NCBI GenBank assembly: GCA_021292165.1
Contig: CM037879.1
Coordinates: 160,087,278-160,151,277, forward strand
Reading direction: 5' to 3'
Length of the DNA: 64,000 nucleotides
Source of the DNA: Shinisaurus crocodilurus
Taxonomy: Eukaryota > Chordata > Lepidosauria > Squamata > Shinisauridae
Shown: positions 10,723 to 20,423 of the stretch, piece by piece
Layout: every line of letters begins with the position of its first letter
Position numbering within the stretch: the stretch's first letter is position 1
The notes under the pieces: generated by a model
Seen by the model: the letters and a program-made list of their open reading frames with translations, nothing else
Told to the model about the DNA's origin: nothing
Databases searched by the model: none
Translations under genes and position numbers: made by a program

Positions 10723-10842
10723 TTCATAGATCATAAGAGCTGGAAGGGGCCTACAAGGCCATCAAGTGCAACTCCCTGCCCAGGCCTGACCCTGCTTAGC
10801 TTTCCACACTCAGACAAGCGGAGCCAGCATGAGCCACATGTA
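10723..10842 (-). mobile_element. 5S rRNA-derived SINE with CR1 tail, internally deleted (minus strand)
   Basis: The CR1-like tail (TCATAGATCAT..GAGCTGGAAGG) is joined directly to the 5S-like head (CAGGCCTGACCCTGCTTAG..). The stretch holding the 5S C box and the junction, present in the other seven copies, is missing. Confidence 0.75.
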
Positions 10843-11287
10843 ATATGTAAGGGGGACCATAGCCCTATGCAGGTGGTTAACCAGTGCAGAAATTAATACA
10901 TGGAGAAGGGTGCTTGGGATGAAGCCTTCCTACGCACACCCACATCCTCCATGCGTTCAGTGTACCATTTGCAAATATTCTTGACAGCACACCAGCAGTA
11001 TGTGCTTGTGTGGTGCTTCATGATGCACCACCTCATCATATATATGCCAGAACAGATGGCATCAAAAGTTCCTATGGATCAGGGAATAGGGTCTGAAGTG
11101 CATTTACATACTCCTGTAGTCCCAGCTGGGGGCAACAAGGAAATATCATTTGCTCATATCCCACCTTGTGTTTAGATAGGACAGTCTCTTCCATTTGCCT
11201 CGAGAGCTACATAACTGATTGCCTGATAGATGCATGAATGCATTCCTAAAGATGAGTGCTGCTGGGGATATCAGGAAACTTGCCCTA
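10843..11287. other. No recognised feature
   Basis: Short unassigned stretch. The 91-codon open frame at 10900 shows no protein-like signature. Confidence 0.35.
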
Positions 11288-11500
11288 TATGATTTATTTA
11301 TTTATTTATTTCCCTGCCCTTCTGCCAAAACATGGCACTCAAGGCTTCTAATGATGAGATCCAAATTAAAAATAAAATCTAATTAATACATACCATAACA
11401 TAAAAGCAAATAACTTAAAAATAAATTTAAAACAATAAAAGAAATAAGCAGTACCTTGACTGCTCAGCCCAATGAATAAGATCTTTCATAACTGCCCATC
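11288..11500 (-). mobile_element. LINE 3' end (L2-like, minus strand)
   Basis: A (TTTA)n terminus is followed by CCCTGCCCTTCTGCCAAAAC, GGCACTCAAGGC and a long A-rich 3' UTR. The layout resembles the L2 tails at 42860 and 47528. No coding remnant is visible. Confidence 0.45.
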
Positions 11501-11592
11501 TCATATTCTATTTCTTTTGTTATTTTAGCTATTACACTGCTCAGCTTATCTTTTAATTTGGAAACATAAGCTAACATTTCAATACTGTAAAC

Positions 11593-11593
<1 letters not shown>

Positions 11594-11624
<31 letters not shown>

Positions 11625-11717
11625 CTTCTTCTTCTCTTCTTCTTCTTCTTCTTCTTCTTCTTCTTCTTCTTCTCTTCTTCTTCTCCTCCTCCTCCTCCTC
11701 CTCCTCCTCCTCCTCCT
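11594..11717. repeat. (CTT)n/(CCT)n polypyrimidine tract
   Basis: About 124 bp of continuous pyrimidine: CTT units with two phase breaks, turning into CCT units near 11685. The mirror-symmetric homopurine/homopyrimidine composition could form triplex (H-) DNA. The Lys/Arg-rich open frame on the other strand is a by-product. Confidence 0.95.
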
Positions 11718-11992
11718 GACTGTGATTTAGGCCATGATATAACTGGGGTAAGCAAAGTGCAGAGCATTTATAATCTGATCATGGAAATTGATGGATTCCA
11801 AAATACCACAGTTCTCTCACCTGCCACTTTGCTGCTCATTTTGAGGTTATACATCTAGGTTGTAAATAAAGAAAAGATGCTGACTGAAGCAGTCCCTTAA
11901 AGAAAAATACTGACATATTGCAATCAAGTTCTTTCAATCAAATAAGTGCTTAGTTTTTTTTCTCATCAAGAAACTTCACTGCAGTGGATTAC

Positions 11993-12030
11993 TGGTGTGT
12001 GTGTGTGTGTGTGTGAGGGAGGGAGGGAGA
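11993..12030. repeat. (TG)n followed by a GA-rich tract
   Basis: About ten TG units run into GAGGGAGGGAGGGAGAGGGAG. Confidence 0.9.
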
Positions 12031-12319
12031 GGGAGAGATGATTTACCACATCATACTCAATTGGGGATGTCTTTGCATTTGGCAAAGATGACTCTTTAAT
12101 CACAATTTCATGAGTAATTTTTGCCATGTGCCCTATATAAACAGGAACCAAACACCCTTTCTTTCTAAGGTTTACAAAAGATGCTTGACCAAAATGAGAA
12201 AATCACAAATCGACATGACCTACCACTTACAAGATCCCCAACACTTTGCACGTCTAGGAAAATTACGCCCACATCTACATCCCCAAACACTTATTTGGAT
12301 TACCCAGAAGCAAACTATT

Positions 12320-12440
12320 TACCTACTCTTTGCTCCACCAGCAAGAGCCACTAGGCTGGAGGGTTCTAGGGATAGGGTTTTCTCAGTGGTGGCCCCCACA
12401 CACCTTTGGAATCCCTCCCCAGGAAGATATATATAAGCTC
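12320..12440 (+). mobile_element. L2-type LINE coding fragment (plus strand)
   Basis: The translation contains RVFSVVAPTHLWNPSP, matching the C-terminal L2 text RAFSVVAP.LWN.LP. It is short, with one small insertion relative to other copies. Confidence 0.55.
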
Positions 12441-12499
12441 ATCACTACTGACTTAAACAATACAAAACAAAACCAAATCCTGGAGACACATTTATTCCA

Positions 12500-12560
12500 G
12501 TCTGCAATGGGGGTGGGCTGAGGTAGTAGGGACCTCATGCAGGCTGTGCATTGCCCACCC
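12500..12560. mobile_element. hAT MITE right-end fragment
   Basis: It ends in GCCCACCCCTGGTG, the complement of the CAGGGGTGGGCAA start typical of a common reptile hAT MITE also seen at 55945. Only the terminus is recognisable. Confidence 0.35.
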
Positions 12561-12562
12561 CT

Positions 12563-12635
12563 GGTGTAGACAATGCTGAGCTAAATGGCCCAAGGATCTG
12601 AGTCAGTATAAGGCAGCTTCCTATATTACTTTGAA
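12563..12635 (+). mobile_element. Sauria SINE 3' tail (plus strand)
   Basis: The blocks AGACAATGCTGAGCTAAATG, GAGTCAGTATAAGGCAGC and TTCCTAT are the Sauria SINE tail. The head and body are absent. Confidence 0.65.
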
Positions 12636-12772
12636 GAAAATGAACTGTTTTAGTTCTCCAGGCTAGAGACTGGATTGCCATCTACCATGGTCTGTGGTGC
12701 TACATTGATCAACTGTCCTTGGGATTCTGAGACTGCAGTCAACCTCACCTGTATTTAAAATATCTTCTGTGT

Positions 12773-13009
12773 GTCTGCGAGCCAAGACAGTCATTACTTT
12801 AAATGTGTATCTAGCAGCTATGTATGTTTCATTTCTACTCTAGAGTAGGTGCAGGGGACCCAATCTGTATCTTTAAAGCCCAATACCCCTTATGCGAAGG
12901 TCCCAATCTGGACTGGGGCCTGTGCCCACTCTAGAGTAAAAAGAAAGAGGAGACATAGCTACTAGACAGACACACATTTAAAGTAATGTCTTCTTTGGCC
13001 CTGAGACTT
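12773..13009. repeat. Foldback element, about 237 bp
   Basis: The two halves (about 12773-12889 and 12893-13009) are imperfect reverse complements. Matching blocks include ATTACTTTAAATGTGT with ACACATTTAAAGTAAT, TAGCAGCTATGT with ACATAGCTACTA, and CTCTAGAGTA in both arms. The whole could fold into one long hairpin. No protein coding. It is probably a palindromic MITE of unknown family. Confidence 0.65.
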
Positions 13010-13233
13010 TACAAAATAGGGCAGTCCTTGATATGATTTCACTCAAGGTGTAATGAGATGAATTTCATCAGAGAAGCAGGATTTGGTGGCAGCCTGTGCA
13101 CTTGGCAGGCACAATCTAAAATCCACAGGGCTCCAGCTAGTACATGGAGATCCACATACAGAGGTTTACATCCAATGTGAGTCTAACGTAAGTCTCATTC
13201 ATTTCAATGGTTCTACTCTAAGTGGGACTAACA

Positions 13234-13403
13234 TAGATTTCATAGATCATAGAGTTGGAAGGAGCCTACAAGGCTATCGAGTCCAACCCCCTGCTCAATG
13301 CAGGAAACTAGAGGAGGGGTCTCCCATCCAAATAATAACCAGGCCTGACCCTGCTTAGCTTTCCACGCTCAGACAAACTGAGCCAGCATAAGCCACAGGC
13401 CTG
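13234..13403 (-). mobile_element. 5S rRNA-derived SINE with CR1 tail (minus strand)
   Basis: On the minus strand it begins with a 5S-like head (TGTCTGAGCGTGGAAAGC, TAAGCAGGGTCAGGCCTGG, a partly degraded C-box region) and ends in the CR1 3' tail (GGGGTTGGACTCGATAGCC, CTCCAACTCTATGATC). It is near full length. Confidence 0.85.
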
Positions 13404-15242
13404 TATGCATTGGATACAACAACTCAGAGAGTGCTTCCACAATGAGCTCTATGGTATGCTCAGTATTCCTTGACTCAACGAAGAGGAGGGCAGCCCTTGT
13501 GGGTTCAGATATCTGATGGTACATTGATGTCCACGTGCATCAAAAAGGCGGCTCTGAAAGGCAGCCTAGAAATAGTTCAAATCAATAAAATAAATAAATA
13601 AAATTGCTAGACAGGATTAATCGAGAGGTATTCAAGCATACTTCAGTGCCATTAAAATCAGGTGTATTTTTGAAGCACTGAAGCACCCTATCTCCAGTTT
13701 AATGGGCTTTTAAGCACACTTAACTTTTTCTGGGGTTGCTCCCACTGCTTGGAACCAACAGGGCAATCAAGCCTGGGTGCTGAAAACCTCAGCTGAGAAT
13801 ACAAACCACCCTTTGGCTGTTATTTGAGAAAACAATTCTAAACCTCACTATTGGGTTGCTGTGACATATTAATAGAACAGAGATTGCATTTCCCCTTCTG
13901 TTCCCCCCTTCTTTTAAATCAATTTACTCAGGTGACAGCTTAGAGTCAGGGAAAAACCGGGTGGAAGGAAAAGTTGTTAAGACAGACCCCAGACTCACAG
14001 CGCATGGGATAAACATTTTTCTTCAATATTCGTTCTGACATTTTTCACCTAAGCTTTTCAATCAGTATCCCACTGAGTCTTGGGGATAAATTGATAAAAA
14101 ATAAATAATATACAATCCCAAGTGAACTGAACTTAACACTGTTGAAATGGAATGGAGTTGGATATATAATTTTAGAAGAAAACACAGAAGGAGTAGTTGT
14201 TTTCTATCCAATTTTGCTATCTGTACCTGAGAGAGAAGAGAAGAAAGGGGGGATGCCAAAAGAAAGCAAGGGGAGCTGAAGTAGCCTGGTAAAGCATTTA
14301 TTTAATTTTCTTTTTTTCCTGCCTTCTTTTATTTGATTAATGTTCAGGTTTCAATCACAGCCTAGGCAGGCTTAGTCTGAAATGAAAAATGGTTGAAATA
14401 AATAAGGTCGCTGTGGAATGGGATTTCACTATACAGCCAGTAAGGGAACAAATAGCCTTTATTTGTCAGAGTCCAAAAAAGTGGTATTGAAGAGCAAGTC
14501 AGAGCATGACTTTCAAGAGTTGCTCTCATTCAGATATATGCTGCGCTGTGATGATCCATTCTTGAAAATACCCATTGAACAAAATAGCTAATTTTTAGGG
14601 GGGTGTGCATCAGTTTCAGATGAATCCCAAATCCTGAGCCAAAGTGGACCACTTGGATGACATCTGCGGTGAAGTGGATTCCTTCCAGTTTGCTCTGAAG
14701 TAAACCTGGGTCCTCCCAAAGCTTTGTGAGTTATTTGGAGATTCAGAGGCAAACGGGGACAGAGAGATCGTGTCTACAAAAATGACAGAATTTATCCCCA
14801 AGCTTTCTATATAAGGAAAATGCCAGGTTGGGGAGAAAAGGGAGAGTTGGGGGCTGTAGCTTGTGACTTGACGTTGTGTCTCTCACTTCACAGGGGACGG
14901 TTTTACCAGGGCTCTTCAATCACAATGCTTTGGGAGAGGGATGTTGACGTAAAACTTGCTTCCAGTCTGTTCTTTGCCCTCTGCTACTTCTCTCTCTCTT
15001 CTGAGCAGGAATATTTAAAGAGTTGTGGTAAAGTTTCAGGGGTTTTTGGTTTGTTTCTCTTACTAGTACATTGTTACACCCACCCACCACAGCTCCCCCA
15101 GTGCTGCATTATTGGAGCAGAAGGTGCTTCTGAAAGTTAACTTGCCACTGCTGGGATGCCTCAGTCTAATCATTTCTGAGTCAGAGCCACCCTCAACCTG
15201 CTGCTATTTCACCCTGCCCTTCCATCTCCCTCCCCTGGATGG
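13404..15242. other. No recognised feature
   Basis: Mostly unassigned. At 13555-13605 a LINE-like tail ending AATAAATAAATAAA is visible. The remaining open frames look like chance. Confidence 0.35.
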
Positions 15243-15475
15243 GGAGAAATGAGTGTGCTTCGTGTTTTAATGCAAACGTACCTAATTTCACACTTTCAAG
15301 CTAATACAATTTTGAAGTTATCCTTCAAAATTTGCACCCTTTCAAATTTTGCAGTGGAGTTCTCCAATCAATATATGCACACAACATGCATATGTTGGGG
15401 GAAAGCACACACAAACATGCATATATTCATGAAAATCTTTAAGACTCTGTATATCATACATATTCACCATTAATA
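15243..15475. repeat. AT-rich interspersed repeat related to 28806-29262
   Basis: It shares CCTAATTTCACACTTT and AGTTATCCTTCAAAAT.TGCA, then AAATTTTGCA, in the same order as the copy at 28806. An AT-rich ATGCA-containing stretch follows. It probably belongs to the variable-interior MITE group. Confidence 0.45.
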
Positions 15476-15504
15476 AGTATTTATAAACATCTGGTCTTTC
15501 CCAC

Positions 15505-15968
15505 TTAGATTAGATGATCCACCTTGGTCAGTTTTGGAATCCTTATGTCTGGATCCTCTCTCCAAATGGATGGCATTAGGGTCTCGCTTCACTAAAACAG
15601 ACAGGGTGCCTCCTACAATTACGGCAGTTAGAGAGGTGAGGCGTTTTATATCTCGACAATTACAGTTTGACCCATTTTCTCATGCTAAACTGACTTTATG
15701 GGGTAATCCAGATTTAAAAATTGGTAAGAAAACGTTCCTGTGGAGGACTTGGGCAGACAGGTTGATTTTTACTTTGGATCAATTAGTGAGTGTGTAGATG
15801 ATGAGTTTTTGTCATTTTCGGCTTTGCGTACTAAATATAACTTGCCTGCTTCAGCTGAATGGCAATACTTGCAGTTGCAACATTTGTTAGAATCTAGGTT
15901 TGATCCGGCTGCTTTTACAGCTTCAGAGCCACCTTTGCTATTGGATTCATTGATTGAAGCTGTCTGAG
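15505..15968 (+). pseudogene. L1/Tx1-like LINE ORF2, C-terminal fragment
   Basis: Two overlapping frames together read LTLWGNPDLKIGKKTFLW, RTWADRLIFTLDQL and SFSALRTKYNLP, then a YLQLQHLLESRF segment. The order W.N..LKIG, a tryptophan-rich linker, LR.KYNLP and YLQLQ is seen in ORF2 of L1-clade (Tx1-like) LINEs between the reverse transcriptase and C-terminal domains. The frame breaks near 15790-15800. No 5' part or poly-A tail is recognisable. The sequence differs strongly from the L1s at 18846 and 25305 and so represents a separate lineage. A host gene is unlikely. Confidence 0.6.
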
Positions 15969-17484
15969 CAGTTATATTGACCTACGATTCATGTTTATAA
16001 CAGCACTTATCTTTGGCTGGATAAAATATTCCTAAGAGGACTTTGGAAATAAGCCAAGATTTAGTTCTAGATTCTGGTTTTAGGGCTCAGCCCAAGAATA
16101 TGTCAAATAATAACAAAGAAGACAATAGTTTTGATTCAGTGGCTCACTGGGTGCAGGGAAGTACACTACAAATGACACATAAGCAACGCTTTCTTCATCT
16201 ACTTCAATGTCAGGGACATATACATCCCCTTCAGAACTCCTGCAGAGCTTTAAAAATCAAATCACTCATCTCTGAGCATATGCAGAGTCGCTCCCTCACA
16301 CATAACTGAATAATCATGAACACAGGTTCTACGTGTGTTCATGATTATTCACAGGGGACACAGCTTTTATGCATTCCAGTTGGCTTATGCCTCAATTCCC
16401 TCCTTTAAAAAAGAAAGAAAGGCAGGAACAATGTTCTCTTATGTGATGTCACTGTTCACTGTATCCACTTCTCCACTGCAGACAACCCTCTTGCCCATCA
16501 GGGAAGAGTGAATTTTGCTATAAAACCTGCAGCTCTCAGGATGAAAGCTATACTTGTACAGTATTTTATTAAAATCTACCGTGCATTTTTCAAGACACAA
16601 TACTCCTGCATTATGTATCCACTCTTACACACCGGTGTTGAAGGAAAGGACTAGCTTACATCAAAGTACTGCCTTGATGATACTGGGCTGGATCTAGATT
16701 TGGCTATGTACAACAAGGCTGGTGGAAGAGAACTTCCTTGCCCCCTCCCCAAGGCATCCCCTCCAGCCCTCCCAACTGTCACATGGTCATGGGACCTTGC
16801 CGAATGGGGTAGGCTGTGATGCAAAAGGCTGAGGGAGAAGGGGGGGAACCCTGAAAATCTGGCAGAGGATGGGATGGGAAAGTCCATTTCTGCCAGTCGT
16901 GCTGCACCTGTCTAAATTTGGATCTGAGCTGACCCATTTTAGGCAAGTGAAAACATGACTCCCCCCCCCCCCGCTGCATATAAGCTGAAGAGGCAGATTC
17001 TGAAGAGGCAGCATGCCTTGAGAATAAATATTCCTTTGGAAAAGCAGTTTCTGTGGAGGAAGCCAGTCTACTGCAAAGCAACATATTATTCACATATATC
17101 ATATGACTTACTTGATCGCCATCTTGGATTTCATTCCCCAAGTAAAGTTAAACAGAATGGGAAGGGCTGGAAAGTTGTAGATAATTTCACTTCAATTATG
17201 TGGTAGACATTTTTAATTTTTCAAGTCAAATTGAAATTAAAAGATAAGGGGAGAGTTATTTTATTTCTTCCATTAAGAAGAACTTAATAATCAATATGTC
17301 CCAAATGCAGGGAAAAGAAATTAGAGCTTTTAATCATTGGAATGGAATGCATCAAACTTGTGGGTGTCACATGCATTGGACAGCATTAGCAGCAATCAAA
17401 TACAATACTTCATGTTTCCACTTGTTAGTATTGAAGAGTACTGTTGGTTTAATAGAAACTGGTAACGCTATAAGTGCTTAGAGT
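15969..17484. other. No recognised feature apart from a perfect hairpin
   Basis: Unassigned sequence containing the hairpin at 16307-16351 and an 11-base C run near 16963. The open frames at 16651-17141 overlap C/G-rich stretches and show no signature. Confidence 0.35.
16307..16351. repeat. Perfect 18-bp stem, 9-nt loop
   Basis: TGAATAATCATGAACACA (16307-16324) is followed, after a 9-nt spacer, by its exact reverse complement at 16334-16351. It is not followed by a U run and is not part of a repeat I recognise. It may be a decayed MITE centre or a structured RNA element. Confidence 0.6.
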
Positions 17485-17950
17485 TCTTAGAATATTAGAG
17501 GAATAATGGATAATCAGGTGGAAAGCAGTCATGGAACTTTATTTTTATATATGACAACAGCAGCGAGATTATTGTATGCACAAAAGTGGAAATGTTCAAT
17601 TTTACCTTCAATAGAAGAATGGATGGTGAAGATGCTGGAATTGGCGGAGATGGCTAAACTTAGGTCACTAATTAGAGAAAAGTCAACATCTACATTTATG
17701 CCTGAATGGAAACCTCTAATAGACTTTTTGCAGAGATTGGAAAAAATGATTTGTGCATTTGTGGGTTTGATGAATAAGAAGAAAAATTTGGGACAATGGA
17801 AAAAAGGGAATTTTGTAATTATACATTGTTACTTATATTTGTTGTGGAGAAAATTGGAAGTCCATTTTGTTTTTTGTTATTTGTTATATGTTTTTGTAGT
17901 GTCTGTTCTTGTTTTTAATAAAAAAATGTAAAATGTAAAAAAAAAAGAAT
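17485..17950 (+). mobile_element. L1 3' end (plus strand, heavily 5'-truncated)
   Basis: From 17506 the frame reads GTLFLYMTTAARLLYAQKW, then EEWMVKMLELAEMAKL and EWKPLIDFLQRLEK. This is nearly the same as the ORF2 C-terminus of the minus-strand L1 at 25305. It is followed by a short 3' UTR, an AATAAA at 17917-17922 and an interrupted A-rich tail to about 17950. The upstream boundary near 17485 is approximate. Confidence 0.8.
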
Positions 17951-18827
17951 TAAAAAATATTAGCTTAAATAATTGGCAATTTTGCAATGGTTCCTACAAG
18001 CAAATGTTCACCAGTGCTCCTACTTCCAAAGAATTTGCATACAAATACTCCCAATTTCTAGAAGATATACACCTTCACAATTTGCAACCCACCTAGCCAA
18101 ACATAACCTATCAGCCATGTATGATGGCCTACTAGAGACTCAACAAACCACTTGTTTTTGCTGCCAACCTATTACTGTAGTACCAGCTTTGCAGGAAGTA
18201 TAAGAGATTTGTTGAATCCCAACTGGGCCACCTTACATGGCTGGTAAGCTGTGCTTGGCTTGGCAGATCACAGGTTGTATGGCCTGCTTTAGAACATTAA
18301 GGAAATACGCTGTGTTATAATAGTGTGCATTTGTTTGGTTTTTAAAAATGGAATCAAAAGTTGCCCAGATATTTCAATTTGCTCCAAAACAAATGTGATT
18401 TTAACAAAAGAATAATGAAATGAATTTACAAATGAAAAATGAAATGAATTAAATCTTTAATAATGAAAATGAATGGAACAATGCAGTGAAGAAAAAACTC
18501 CTACTATTAATGGACTACTATGTTATTTCAGAACAATGGGCTGAATCTAGTGCTGGCCATCTTTCAATGGAATGGAAACTGCTGGTGGAACAGATTTCCC
18601 CTCCACCCTGCAGCCCCCTGTGTGCCCCCAGATATGCTCCAGAGATTTGGGGAATCCTCCAGGGCATATTTGGGGGGGGGCATGAAGGAGGTGCAGGGAG
18701 GAGGAAAGCAAGGGGAAGTCCACATGTACAATGTTGGATTTAATTCAATAGTTTCCAGACCTTCTCAAGACCATTATAGAACCAGACAATGTTATTTCAG
18801 AACAAGCATCTATATCTATATCTACCT
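17951..18827. other. No recognised feature; AT-rich
   Basis: Contains ATGAAATGAATT-like imperfect repeats near 18415-18480 and TATATC units near 18810. No gene is seen. It ends at the left TSD of the full-length L1. Confidence 0.35.
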
Positions 18828-18845
18828 AAAGAAATATCCTGTTCC
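18828..18845. repeat. L1 target-site duplication, left copy
   Basis: AAAGAAATATCCTGTTCC is identical to 24373-24390. The T/AAAG junction fits the loose TTTT/AA cleavage preference of the L1 endonuclease. Confidence 0.9.
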
Positions 18846-19052
18846 GGGGGGAGGAGCCTTCGCTGGCTATGGAGCAGTAGCTTTTCTGCCGAGCTCCCGG
18901 AAGGATTTGAAAACATCTGCAAATACACAGGAAAGACAAATCGTGAGTTTGAACTCCTTTGCTGTTTACTTTCTGGAAGGTATGCAGATATAGAGCTAAC
19001 AAAGAAATAACAAGAATAGCTTTCTTTTGATGTGCTTCGCTCTGGATTGTTT
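18846..19052 (+). promoter_or_regulatory. L1 5' UTR (putative internal pol II promoter)
   Basis: 207 bp between the left TSD and the ORF1 ATG, beginning GGGGGGAGGAGCC. L1 elements carry an internal promoter in the 5' UTR. Here the region is far shorter than in mammals and has no obvious monomer repeats. The assignment is positional. Confidence 0.55.
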
Positions 19053-20156
19053 ATGAGCTCCAGACGGGTGAAAAAGTCCCTACCCCCTCTTTGGAAACGC
19101 GATCGGGCGCATCCCTCGGATAACAGTTTGAAAAGGCTAATTAGGATCCTTGACACTAAAGATATTGAATGTTCTTATCAAATTGAGCAACTGGGTCCTG
19201 ATAAGAAGAAACGAGGTAGTGAAAGTTCCGAGACAGCGAGGGGGAAGGGCGGAAAAATGGCGGATTCAGCTGGCAAATTCCCTGCTGGTGCCAAGCCAAA
19301 GGCAACATCTCCAGCCAAGCTTAAAGGGGCAGCACCAGATTGGGAGAAAATTCTATTACAGTTTCAAAGCTCTATGGAAGCAGGCCAGCAGAAACAAATA
19401 GAAGCAATTGAGAAATTTCAAAATCTGCATCAAGAGGATATGAAGCACATGCGAAAGACCATAGATCAATTAGGGGTTCAAGTTAAAGAGCTGCAAGTTA
19501 GAGTGGATAAGGTGGAAAAACTCCAGGTGAAGGATGAAAAAAGTTTTGAAAAGTATGAAATGAAATTTAATGAGATGGAAATACAGATGATTAACATGCA
19601 AGACAGGCAACGTCGTTCCAACATTCGGATCAGAGGCTTCCCCATGGAGATGGGGGAGACTGGATATAAGTTAAGAGGCAGTATTTTGGAATGGATGAAT
19701 GAAGCTGTCTCTGGAGAAACAATTTTTTGGGATGATATGGACATTGAGATTGTGCATAGAGTGGGAGCATTAAGGCGTGGTATGACATCCAGAGATGTTG
19801 TACTGAAATTTGCAAATTTATACAAGAAGGATGTCTTCATGAAAGAGATTAGAAAGAAAGGTCAAGTAGCTTTTAAGGGGGCTACTTTGCAAATCTACAA
19901 TGATCTTTGTCAGCAAACAATAAAGTGGAGGCGAAGTGTTAAACCGTGTACAGCAGTCTTGATCAGAAAGGGATTACAATACAATTGGGGTTACCCAGTT
20001 TTTCTTACTTTTGTGTGGAACAGTAAGAGATACAAGATCTCATCATGTGATCAAGGCATGGGCCTGCTGGGAGAGTTGGGGCTTCATGATGATGCGGAGG
20101 GTCCAGAATCGATGGGTCAACTGGAAGAAGAAGGAGCCAGTGGAGGAATTGTATAA
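19053..20156 (+). CDS. L1 ORF1 protein (RNA-binding nucleic-acid chaperone)
   Basis: 367 codons from the ATG at 19053; a GTG seven codons upstream extends the frame, but the ATG is the better start. The basic N-terminus is followed by a Lys/Ala/Pro-rich linker. A coiled-coil-like heptad region (about residues 95-185: QIEAIEKFQNL, VKELQVRVDKVEKL) would drive trimerisation. The RRM begins at RRSNIRIRGFP (about residue 187). The C-terminal domain (about 250-295) contains KDVFMKEIRKKGQ and FKGATLQIYNDL. This is the domain order of vertebrate L1 ORF1p, which coats L1 RNA in the cytoplasmic RNP and aids target-primed reverse transcription. The frame is fully open and could be functional. It ends with TAA 267 bp before ORF2. 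Confidence 0.9.
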   Translation: MSSRRVKKSLPPLWKRDRAHPSDNSLKRLIRILDTKDIECSYQIEQLGPDKKKRGSESSETARGKGGKMADSAGKFPAGAKPKATSPAKLKGAAPDWEKILLQFQSSMEAGQQKQIEAIEKFQNLHQEDMKHMRKTIDQLGVQVKELQVRVDKVEKLQVKDEKSFEKYEMKFNEMEIQMINMQDRQRRSNIRIRGFPMEMGETGYKLRGSILEWMNEAVSGETIFWDDMDIEIVHRVGALRRGMTSRDVVLKFANLYKKDVFMKEIRKKGQVAFKGATLQIYNDLCQQTIKWRRSVKPCTAVLIRKGLQYNWGYPVFLTFVWNSKRYKISSCDQGMGLLGELGLHDDAEGPESMGQLEEEGASGGIV

Positions 20157-20423
20157 GAGGTCATTTCAACACGAGAAGAAAAAAGAAATAGAAAATGTTT
20201 TATAAAGAAGTTATCCGGGAGGGAATGAGGGGCTGCTGTTCGGGCTGGTGATGGGTCCTTCCCCCCCCCCCCCTGGGATAGGTGGGTAGGTTTAGGGTGG
20301 GGCAAGTTGCCCTGGCTAAGCAGGGGGGATAGTTTAGATGAATGTGGGGGTGGGTTAATGGGGTATGTTATTGTGTTTTATTTTCACTTTTGGGGACCAA
20401 AAAAGAAAAAATGATGTTAATAG

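Noticed and set aside
11579..11767. Lys/Arg-rich open frame resembling a nuclear basic protein
   Set aside because: Read directly from the (CTT)/(CCT) tract; the same happens at 62714-62920.
15534..15967. Possible host gene exon pair
   Set aside because: The translated text matches LINE ORF2 motifs and is frameshifted.
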